Assembly: GCA_001791465.1 (NCBI GenBank)
Contig: MGER01000064.1
Span: 1,899 to 15,303, forward strand
Length of the DNA: 13,405 nucleotides
Direction: 5' to 3'
From: Candidatus Uhrbacteria bacterium RIFCSPLOWO2_02_FULL_49_11
Lineage (GTDB): Bacteria; Patescibacteriota; Patescibacteriia; 2-02-FULL-49-11
The notes under the pieces are model-generated. The model made no database searches, was not told the origin of the DNA, and saw nothing but the letters and a program-made list of their open reading frames with translations. The translations under genes and the position numbers were made by a program. Positions 5,098-11,225 of this stretch are shown piece after piece (position 1 is the stretch's first letter; each line of letters opens with the position of its first letter).

Positions 5098-5787
5098 ATG
5101 CGCATTACTCCAATACAAACTAAACTTATTAGGCTAAATGATGATTTGGTAAAAATCGTTATCAAAGCCCTACCGAGAGTGAAAGAGGGCAGCGTAATTG
5201 TTGCTACTTCAAAAGTGGTCAGTCTTTCCGAGGGAAGAGTGGTGAAAAAAACCGGAGTAACATTGGAAAAACTGGTGCGAAAAGAGGGAGAAAAGGTGTG
5301 GCCAAGTAAGCACTGCTGGCTCGCATTAAAGGACGGACTGCTTATACCCAATGCAGGCATTGACGAGTCCAATGCGTTTGGCGGATTTATCCTGTGGCCC
5401 AAGGACGCCTATCATAGCGCAAGGCGTTTGCATAGTGCGTTCACGCGGCAATACAAAGTGAAACGGCTCGGCGTGCTTATCACTGATTCATGGACCATGC
5501 CCTTGCGGCACGGGGTGATCGGGATAGCGCTCGGATATTATGGATTCGCGGGGCAGAGAAATTATATTGGCAAGAAAGATTTAATGGGCAGGCGCTTGCG
5601 GATGACTAAGGTCTCGGCCGCAGACTGCCTTGCGAGCGCGGCCGTTCTTGCGATGGGCGAAGGGAATGAGCGCACGCCCGTCGCGGTCATCGAGGATGCG
5701 CCGGTAACGTTTATTACCAGAGGCGAAAAAGGTAAATTGAAGATTCACCCACAGGATGATATCTATACGTCAGTGCTGCGAATATGA
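5098..5787 (+). CDS. CofE-like protein (coenzyme F420-0:L-glutamate ligase fold)
   Basis: The protein has 229 residues from ATG 5098. A GTG at 5083 would add only MPSKI. The N-terminus MRITPIQTKLI is typical of the family. Matching blocks are VIVATSKVVSLSEGR (residues 33-47), PNAGIDESN (84-92), ITDSWTMPLRHGVIGIALG (128-146) and DLMGRRL (161-167). CofE adds gamma-linked glutamate to F420-0 in methanogens and actinobacteria using GTP. Stand-alone relatives are common in CPR genomes that lack the rest of the F420 pathway, so I infer the fold and possibly an amide-ligase reaction but not F420 synthesis. Its stop overlaps the next start by 4 bases (ATGA), indicating translational coupling with the C39-like peptidase. 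Confidence 0.85.
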   Translation: MRITPIQTKLIRLNDDLVKIVIKALPRVKEGSVIVATSKVVSLSEGRVVKKTGVTLEKLVRKEGEKVWPSKHCWLALKDGLLIPNAGIDESNAFGGFILWPKDAYHSARRLHSAFTRQYKVKRLGVLITDSWTMPLRHGVIGIALGYYGFAGQRNYIGKKDLMGRRLRMTKVSAADCLASAAVLAMGEGNERTPVAVIEDAPVTFITRGEKGKLKIHPQDDIYTSVLRI

Positions 5788-6608
5788 AATGGACCGCGGT
5801 CATTGCTCTTAGCATTCTATTAGGGATAGCGGTTGCGTATCGATTAAGCCTCCCTATTCCGGAGGATTCTTTTTATAGGATTGATAGGACGGATAAGACT
5901 GATAGGTCGCATAAGACAAATATTATTTCGGATAAGGCTGATGGAACGAATAAGTCGGATACGGCGGATATGTCGGATATAATAGATGAGACTGAGAGGG
6001 CGGAGAGGCCGGATAACGTCGTACTGCCGGTTCCTTTTCAGCCGCAGGCGCCGTTCGGCGACTGGCGGGAGCCGTGGGGAGAAGCGTGCGAAGAGGCTGC
6101 TTTGGTGCTCGCAAACCGTTTCGCGCATCATTTGGAAACGCTTACCCAAGCAGAAATGCGAGATGAAATTTTAAGATTGGTTGAATATCAAAATGAACAT
6201 TACGGTGATTATAAAGATTCTGACGCGGCGCGGACGGCGGGGATAGGGAGAGCGGTGTATGGGATTGAGATGGAGGTGAATGAAGTGAGGGATGCGGGGG
6301 AGGTGAAGGAAATATTGAAAAAAGAGAATTTAGTGATCGCGCCGATGGCAGGGCGGCTTTTGAAAAATCCTTATTTCCGCCAGCCCGGACCCTGGTACCA
6401 TATGATTGTGGTACGCGGATTTGACGATGAGAAGCAGGAATTTATTACTAATGACGTCGGCACGCGCCGCGGCGAAGGGTTTCGTTATTCTTACCCTGTG
6501 TTCTGGAATGCGCTCCACGACTTTCCCGGAGAAAAAGAAATGATATCGCAGGGTGAAAAGAAAATAATAATAATTAAATCTCAAATCCCAATATCCAATT
6601 TCCAATAA
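5784..6608 (+). CDS. Membrane-anchored C39-like cysteine peptidase with repeat-encoded linker
   Basis: The protein has 274 residues. A hydrophobic N-terminal segment (about 3-23) is a signal anchor. Residues 31-78 form a low-complexity D-[KR]-[TS] tripeptide linker encoded by a nonamer DNA repeat. The globular domain (about 79-255) fits Peptidase_C39_2: VPFQPQAPFGDW, then Cys102 in GEACEEAAL, His206 in WYHMIVVRGFD and ITNDVGTRRG (Asn223/Asp224). These make a Cys-His-Asn/Asp site, so it is probably active outside the membrane. The C-terminal KSQIPISNFQ is encoded by the AT-rich intergenic repeat and is probably a neutral extension. It overlaps the CofE-like gene by 4 bases. The substrate is unknown; peptide processing or cell-wall-related cleavage is possible. 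Confidence 0.85.
   Translation: MKWTAVIALSILLGIAVAYRLSLPIPEDSFYRIDRTDKTDRSHKTNIISDKADGTNKSDTADMSDIIDETERAERPDNVVLPVPFQPQAPFGDWREPWGEACEEAALVLANRFAHHLETLTQAEMRDEILRLVEYQNEHYGDYKDSDAARTAGIGRAVYGIEMEVNEVRDAGEVKEILKKENLVIAPMAGRLLKNPYFRQPGPWYHMIVVRGFDDEKQEFITNDVGTRRGEGFRYSYPVFWNALHDFPGEKEMISQGEKKIIIIKSQIPISNFQ
5875..6012 (+). repeat. In-frame nonamer array inside the C39-like peptidase gene
   Basis: Fourteen 9-base units and one 12-base unit run from 5875 to 6012. They include ATAGGATTG, ATAGGACGG, ATAAGACTG, ATAGGTCGC, ATAAGACAA, ATAAGGCTG, ATAAGTCGG and ATATGTCGG, decaying to AGAGGCCGG. Because 9 is a multiple of 3 the frame is kept, and each unit yields a tripeptide such as DRT, DKT, DKA or DMS. 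The consensus matches the non-coding array at 1650-1758. Confidence 0.85.
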
Positions 6609-6660
6609 AATCCCATCCTTCGACAAGCTCAGGATGACAATTGTCATGCGAGAGCCTAAG
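6568..6660. repeat. AT-rich repeat tail followed by REP-like palindromes
   Basis: AATCTCAAATCCCAATATCC at about 6577-6596 is a fragment of the AT-rich family and encodes the end of the C39-like protein. It is followed by ATCCTTCGACAAGCTCAGGA (from 6615), with ATCCT/AGGAT arms, and then the perfect 14-base palindrome ATGACAATTGTCAT (6634-6647). The CTTCGACAAGCTCAGGA core is one I recognise as a dispersed intergenic repeat in many bacterial draft genomes. Confidence 0.5.
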
Positions 6661-6694
6661 TCGAACCATTGTTGGTCATTGGGCATTGTGTATG

Positions 6695-6721
6695 TTGAGA
6701 CGTGCAAGACGGGAGTATAAT
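6695..6721 (+). promoter_or_regulatory. Candidate promoter for the glycolytic gene block
   Basis: A perfect -10 TATAAT (6716-6721) has TTGAGA (6695-6700) upstream at a short 15-base spacing. Transcription would begin around 6728, giving a leader of about 13 bases before ATG 6741. A second -10-like TATACT (6729-6734) would give an almost leaderless mRNA. No SD precedes the PGK start, which fits a very short leader. Confidence 0.45.
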
Positions 6722-6740
6722 AATTTGTTATACTATTTTC

Positions 6741-8009
6741 ATGCAATTAAAGGATATTCGAACGGTAAAAGACCTCGCGAGTAAGCGCGTGCTGGTCCGC
6801 GTGGATTTCAACGTGCCGCTGCGCCCGATGAACGGCGGGTATGAAGTTGATCCGCACGGCGACTGGCGGATCACGCGCTCTTTGCCCACCATTACCTATC
6901 TCATGGCGCAGGGCGCGGTCGTGGTGCTCCTCACCCACGTAGGAAGGCCCAAGGGGATAGTGCGCGAAGAGCTGCGCGTGCGCCCCATCGCGCATTGTTT
7001 GAGCGCGTTGTTGAACGAGCAGCATATTCCCAATGAAGTGATGTGGACCAATTTTGAACGCGGCGCCGTGCCGCCTTCATTAGAGAGAGGTAAGCGCACC
7101 GCGCTTCTTTTGTGCGCGCCGGACTGCGTAGGGACCGCCACGGAAGAAGTGATAGACCACGCGCGGCCGGGCGACCTTGTGCTTCTTGAAAATGTGCGCT
7201 TCCACCCTGAAGAAGAAGCGAATGACGCGGAGTTCGCGCGCTCGCTCGCGCACAGTGTGGATTATTTTGTGAATGACCAATTCTCCGCGTCCCACAGGAA
7301 ACACGCATCGGTCTCTGCCATCACCGCACTGGCGCCGAGTTTTGCAGGCGCGCTGCTTATTGATGAGGTCGCGCATTTAAGCGCGCTCGTGGATAATCCT
7401 GCGCATCCCTTTACGCTCATTTTAGGAGGCGTGAAACTGGAAACAAAACTGCCGATCATAAAAAATATGCTGCCGCGCGTGGACGCGCTCTATATCGGCG
7501 GCGCGGCCGCCAATACAATACTCTCCTACCAAGGGAAACCCGTCGGACTTTCGATGACCGTGAAGGGATTTGAAGAGGCGTTCTCCTATCCGGGGTGGGG
7601 AAAAGTGCATCTGCCGGTTGACGTCACGGTTGCGCAGGATGCCAAAGGGAGAGGCTTGCGCCATTGTTCAGTGGATGAGGTAAGGCACGACGAATACATT
7701 TACGATATTGGCCCTCAAACCGTGCAAGCGATGATTGCTTCCGCTTCGCGCGCTCGTCTCACGGTATGGAACGGGCCTCTGGGCTATTTTGAAGTGCCGC
7801 AGTTTGCGCGTTCAAGTATCGAGCTTGCGAAAAATCTGGTCACAACGCCATCTTTCACCGTCATCGGCGGAGGGGACACTTTGGATTTGGTGGATCAGGC
7901 AGGCGTGAGAGACCGGTTTGGATTCGTATCTACCGGAGGAGGAGCCATGCTCTCTTTTCTCTCTGGAGAAATATTACCAGGTTTGGAACCATTAATAGTA
8001 CATACCTAG
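6741..8009 (+). CDS. pgk: Phosphoglycerate kinase
   Basis: PGK transfers phosphate from 1,3-bisphosphoglycerate to ADP, giving 3-phosphoglycerate and ATP in the cytoplasm. The protein has 422 residues, slightly long for a bacterial PGK (about 390-400). The start is ATG 6741, because an in-frame ATG at 6702 adds 13 residues that are not PGK-like. Substrate residues are present: Asp22 and Asn24 in RVDFNVPL, Arg43 in DWRITRSLPTI, Arg69 in THVGRPKG, Arg153 in LLENVRFHPEEE, and Arg186 in NDQFSASHRKHAS. Nucleotide-side motifs are LGGVKLETK (Lys232), VWNGPLGYFE and VIGGGDTLDLV with STGGGAMLSFLSG. A loop near residues 101-130 accounts for part of the extra length. It opens the pgk-eno-gpmI-gpmI block and has the best promoter in the window. 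Confidence 0.97.
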   Translation: MQLKDIRTVKDLASKRVLVRVDFNVPLRPMNGGYEVDPHGDWRITRSLPTITYLMAQGAVVVLLTHVGRPKGIVREELRVRPIAHCLSALLNEQHIPNEVMWTNFERGAVPPSLERGKRTALLLCAPDCVGTATEEVIDHARPGDLVLLENVRFHPEEEANDAEFARSLAHSVDYFVNDQFSASHRKHASVSAITALAPSFAGALLIDEVAHLSALVDNPAHPFTLILGGVKLETKLPIIKNMLPRVDALYIGGAAANTILSYQGKPVGLSMTVKGFEEAFSYPGWGKVHLPVDVTVAQDAKGRGLRHCSVDEVRHDEYIYDIGPQTVQAMIASASRARLTVWNGPLGYFEVPQFARSSIELAKNLVTTPSFTVIGGGDTLDLVDQAGVRDRFGFVSTGGGAMLSFLSGEILPGLEPLIVHT

Positions 8010-8138
8010 CGCTAGCCTTAAATTCAAATGACAAAGTTCAAATGTCAAATGAAATCCAAAACTAAAATGTCAAAGTTTGATATTTGGATTTTGAAATTCC
8101 TTTGAACTTTGGATTTTGAAATTTAAATTTATTAATAT
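8010..8138. repeat. AT-rich fold-back repeat between pgk and eno
   Basis: The left half (about 8018-8045) contains TTAAATTCAAATGACAAAGT and TCAAATG. The right half, beginning at 8101 with TTTGAACTTTGGATTTTG and AAATTTAAATTTATTAATAT, is close to its reverse complement. A palindrome CTAGCGCTAG (8006-8015) spans the pgk stop. The right arm runs straight into the enolase ATG and is nearly the same as the leader at 11187-11225. Confidence 0.7.
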
Positions 8139-9539
8139 ATGCTTCCCAAAAAATTCTCTATTAAAAATATTCACGCCCGGGAGATCCTTGATTCGCGCGG
8201 CAACCCGACCCTTGAGGTGTCCGTCGCGCTTGAGAGCGGCATTGTCGCCAAAGCAGGAGTGCCCTCAGGCGCATCCACGGGTTCGCATGAGGCGGTAGAA
8301 TTGCGGGACGGGGACGTGAAGCGCTACCGGGGAAAGGGAGTCTTGCGCGCATCCGCTAATGTCGCCAAGATAGGCGCGCGCCTCAAAGGCATGGATGTGC
8401 GTGACCAGGAGCGTATCGACGCAACCATGCTCGTGTTTGACGGCACGCCCCAAAAGGCGCGCCTTGGCGCCAACGCCACTATTGGCGTGTCCTTTGCCTG
8501 CGCGCGCGCAGCGGCGGATACGCAGAATATCGAGCTCTTTGAACATTTACGCGCATTATACCAGATGCATTTGGTAAAGAATGGTCGAGGTATCGATATA
8601 TCGATATATCGAAATATCGACATGTCGAAATGTCGAAATATCAGTAGACTGCCGACGCCGATGTTCAACATATTCAACGGCGGCGCGCACGCGGATAACA
8701 ATCTTGACGTGCAGGAAATAATGATAGTGCCTTTGTGCGGAAAAAGCGCGCGGGAAAAAGTAAGGGTGGGGGCGGCGGTGTTCCAGTCTCTCGGGGTGGC
8801 GCTCAAAGAGCGCGGGTATGATACTGATGTGGGGAATGAAGGCGGATACGCGCCGAACGTAAATTCAGTCATGCAAGCGTTTGACCTGGTGGTGGAAAGC
8901 ATCATACGCGCTCGATTGAAGCCGGGAAAGGATGTGGCAATGGCCCTTGATATCGCGTCGTCGTCGTTTTTTGACGAGCGCCACCGCCATTATCGCTTCA
9001 AAATAGACGAGAATTATTTCAGCGTTGACCAGATGATCTCGCTCTATCATGAATGGATACGGCGTTATCCTCTCATTTCTCTGGAAGATCCGCTCGCGGA
9101 AGACGATTTTGAAGGGTGGGCGCGCTTGACGCATGAATGCGCCACGTTCACAGAACGGAGCGTGTCAGGAAAGGTACTCAGCCATCGAACGTCTCTGCCT
9201 CACTTCAGGCCGCTCATAGTGGGCGATGACCTGCTCACCACCAGTGTGACGAGGTTGGATCGCGCGGCAGTCATGGGGTCATGCTCAGCCGTGATTGTCA
9301 AGCCGAACCAGATCGGCACGCTTACCGAGTCATTCGCCTTTGCGCGCAAGGCAGAAGGGTATGGGTTCCCCCGCATCGCATCCCACCGTTCCGGCGAAAC
9401 TAACGATGACGCGCTGGTTGATTTTGCGGTCGCCATAGGCGCTGAATACCTGAAAGCAGGCGCGCCCTCGCGGGGAGAGCGCGTGGCAAAATATAACAGA
9501 TTGATGGAGATTGAAGAAACATTAGAATCTGGAAGATAG
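8139..9539 (+). CDS. eno: Enolase with repeat-encoded insertion
   Basis: Enolase dehydrates 2-phosphoglycerate to phosphoenolpyruvate. The protein has 466 residues, against about 430 normally. Core motifs are present: AREILDSRGNPT, GASTGSHEAVELRD, FNGGAHADNN with QE (Gln192-Glu193), the catalytic Glu234 in VGNEGGYAPN, Asp271 in ALDIASSSFF, Glu316 in SLEDPL, the GDD pair (Asp363-Asp364), Lys388 in VKPNQIGTL, SHRSGETND, and KAGAPSRGERVAKYN near the C-terminus. So the active site looks intact. Two insertions explain the length: about residues 146-170, encoded by an octamer DNA array, and about 341-358 (SVSGKVLSHRTSLPHF) before the GDD pair. The AT-rich leader has no SD. gpmI copy 1 follows after 23 bases, so the two are probably one transcript. 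Confidence 0.97.
   Translation: MLPKKFSIKNIHAREILDSRGNPTLEVSVALESGIVAKAGVPSGASTGSHEAVELRDGDVKRYRGKGVLRASANVAKIGARLKGMDVRDQERIDATMLVFDGTPQKARLGANATIGVSFACARAAADTQNIELFEHLRALYQMHLVKNGRGIDISIYRNIDMSKCRNISRLPTPMFNIFNGGAHADNNLDVQEIMIVPLCGKSAREKVRVGAAVFQSLGVALKERGYDTDVGNEGGYAPNVNSVMQAFDLVVESIIRARLKPGKDVAMALDIASSSFFDERHRHYRFKIDENYFSVDQMISLYHEWIRRYPLISLEDPLAEDDFEGWARLTHECATFTERSVSGKVLSHRTSLPHFRPLIVGDDLLTTSVTRLDRAAVMGSCSAVIVKPNQIGTLTESFAFARKAEGYGFPRIASHRSGETNDDALVDFAVAIGAEYLKAGAPSRGERVAKYNRLMEIEETLESGR
8591..8643 (+). repeat. Octamer tandem array inside the enolase gene
   Basis: Six 8-base units start at 8591, 8599, 8607, 8615, 8623 and 8631: TATCGATA, TATCGATA, TATCGAAA, TATCGACA, TGTCGAAA, TGTCGAAA. 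A partial TATCA follows. Six units are 48 bases, keeping frame, and three units make one 8-residue protein repeat, seen as IDISIYRN then IDMSKCRN. The units are also partly self-complementary (TCGATATATCGA). Confidence 0.9.
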
Positions 9540-9562
9540 AAAAAGACTCTGATTAATAAAAT

Positions 9563-11191
9563 ATGGCAATGGATAAATCTTACTCGCCTTTAGTCCTCGT
9601 CATCATGGACGGTTTTGGTATTGCCTACCCCGGGCCGGGAAATGCCGTGACGCTTGCGAAAACCCCGACGTGGAAGCATTTGTGGCAGGATTTTCCCCAC
9701 ACCGAGCTCGCGGCGAGCGGCGAGGCGGTAGGGCTCTTGCCACATCAGGAGGGAAATTCTGAAGCCGGACACCTGAACATCGGCGCGGGCAGGGTGGTGC
9801 CCCAGGACCTTGTCATCGTGACGCAGGCGATTCGCGACGGCACGTTCATGAAAAATCCCGCGTTTGAAGAAGCGGCCCAGCACCTCAAAGCGCGGCGCGG
9901 CCGTCTCCACCTGGTGGGGCTCCTCTCAAGCGATCAGAGCGCCCATTCCAACCCCGAGCACATCAGGGCGCTTCTTCGTTTCTTCAGGTCTCACCAGGTA
10001 GGGCCGGTGTTTTTGCACCTTTTTACCGACGGACGCGATACGCCCCAGTTTGCCGGCATCACGTTTTTGAAAGATCTGCAGCTGGAGCTTGAACCGCATG
10101 AGAAAGTGGCCACGATTATGGGGCGTTTCTGGGGCATGGATAGGAAGAAGGAATGGTCGCGGACCGAACACGCGTTCAGCGCCATTGCGTGCGGCACCGG
10201 ACTCGCGTCTCCCGATGCAACGACTGCCGTGACCAGCGCGTACGCGCGCGGCGAATCGGATGAGTTTATCCAGCCCACGGTCATCGTGGAGCGCAATCGT
10301 CCCATAGGAGTGGTGGAAGACAACGATGCCGTCGTATTTTTTAATGCGCGGTCGGATCGCGCGCGGCAGCTCACCAAAGCGTTTGTGCAGTCGGCGTTCA
10401 ATAATGCGAATCCGGGCGCATTTGTGCGGTGCCGCGTGTATAAAAATTTGAAATTTATCGCACTGACTGATTTCGGGCCTGACCTTGGGAATATTCTTAC
10501 CGCATATCCGTCACCCGATTTGCGGGATACGCTGCCGATGGTATTGAAAGAGAGGCGTCAGCTCTACATCGCGGAAACCGACAAATACGCGCATCTTACT
10601 TATTTTTTCAATGGAGGATATTCCAGCCCGGTGGGGGGCGAGCATAGGATTCTCGTGCGCTCGCCCGAGGTGAGCTCATATGACCAGTCGCCGGAAATGT
10701 CTTCTGATGAAATCACCACGGTGGTGGAGCAGAATATTATAAATAGCGTCTATGATGTCATTGTGATAAATTACGCGAACCCCGACATGGTGGCGCATAC
10801 GGGAAACCTCCAGGCGTCCATCAAAGCGGTGGAAGCGGTGGACCGGTGCCTGAAGAGGCTCTTGAAAGTCGTGAAGAAAAAGAAAGGGGTGCTGGTCGTG
10901 ACCGCAGACCACGGCAATGTGGAGGAAGTGATCAACGAATCAAGCGGGCAGCCTGATACGGAACATTCGGTGAATCCCGTGCCGTTTGTCCTGTGCGATT
11001 TTCGTGTCCCTGCCCACGCGCACCTTGCGTTGCGCGAAGGAGGGAAGCTTGCGGATGTGGCGCCGACAATCTTGGAGCTTTTTGCTATTCATCAACCGGA
11101 GGCGATGACGGGAGAAAGCCTCATCGTGAAAAATCCCAAGCTCAAAGTCCAAATGTCAAATGAAGTTCAAAGCCAAAATATCAAAGTTTGA
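9563..11191 (+). CDS. gpmI: 2,3-bisphosphoglycerate-independent phosphoglycerate mutase, copy 1
   Basis: It interconverts 3- and 2-phosphoglycerate through a phosphoserine intermediate using two Mn ions. The protein has 542 residues, against about 510-515 usually. The alkaline-phosphatase-type metal core is intact: Asp16 in VIMDGFG, catalytic Ser66 in GNSEAGHLNIGAGR, PDMVAH (Asp and His ligands), TADHGN and EHSVNPVPF. Substrate-side motifs are present: AHSN His, LFTDGRDTP, GMDRKKEWSR, NARSDRARQL and AETDKYAHLTYFFNGG. The HSH and MVGH family motifs read HSN and MVAH here. The last about 20 residues (KNPKLKVQMSNEV and on) are encoded by the AT-rich intergenic repeat and are probably not functional. 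It starts at ATG 9563 (a second ATG is at 9569), 23 bases after enolase, and is followed by a divergent paralogue. Confidence 0.96.
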   Translation: MAMDKSYSPLVLVIMDGFGIAYPGPGNAVTLAKTPTWKHLWQDFPHTELAASGEAVGLLPHQEGNSEAGHLNIGAGRVVPQDLVIVTQAIRDGTFMKNPAFEEAAQHLKARRGRLHLVGLLSSDQSAHSNPEHIRALLRFFRSHQVGPVFLHLFTDGRDTPQFAGITFLKDLQLELEPHEKVATIMGRFWGMDRKKEWSRTEHAFSAIACGTGLASPDATTAVTSAYARGESDEFIQPTVIVERNRPIGVVEDNDAVVFFNARSDRARQLTKAFVQSAFNNANPGAFVRCRVYKNLKFIALTDFGPDLGNILTAYPSPDLRDTLPMVLKERRQLYIAETDKYAHLTYFFNGGYSSPVGGEHRILVRSPEVSSYDQSPEMSSDEITTVVEQNIINSVYDVIVINYANPDMVAHTGNLQASIKAVEAVDRCLKRLLKVVKKKKGVLVVTADHGNVEEVINESSGQPDTEHSVNPVPFVLCDFRVPAHAHLALREGGKLADVAPTILELFAIHQPEAMTGESLIVKNPKLKVQMSNEVQSQNIKV

Positions 11192-11225
11192 ACTTTGGAT
11201 TTTGAAATTTGAAATTTATTAAGAT
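11133..11225. repeat. AT-rich repeat forming gpmI-1 tail and gpmI-2 leader
   Basis: AATCCCAAGCTCAAAGTCCA and the following TCAAATGAAGTTCAAAG belong to the CAAAGTTCAAA family. From 11187 TTTGAACTTTGGATTTTG and AAATTTGAAATTTATTAAGA repeat the enolase leader (8101-8138) almost base for base, and end directly at the next ATG (11226). The first part is read as coding sequence up to the TGA at 11189-11191. Confidence 0.7.

Noticed and set aside
5844..6149. Minus-strand open frame of about 100 residues rich in Ile/Arg/Pro
   Set aside because: It reads the complement of the nonamer array inside the C39-like gene, so its low-complexity (IRLIRSISLIR) sequence is a repeat artefact.
6702..6740. N-terminal extension of PGK from ATG 6702
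   Set aside because: The 13 extra residues (MQDGSIIICYTIF) are not PGK-like and span the TATAAT promoter element; ATG 6741 gives the normal family start.
8591..8643. A CRISPR array
   Set aside because: The 8-base units are contiguous, with no spacers, and lie inside a gene frame. The same holds for the other tandem arrays, and there are no cas genes.
8324..8905. Minus-strand open frame of 193 residues opposite enolase
   Set aside because: It lies wholly opposite a well-supported enolase, its composition is unlike a protein, and it includes the octamer repeat complement.
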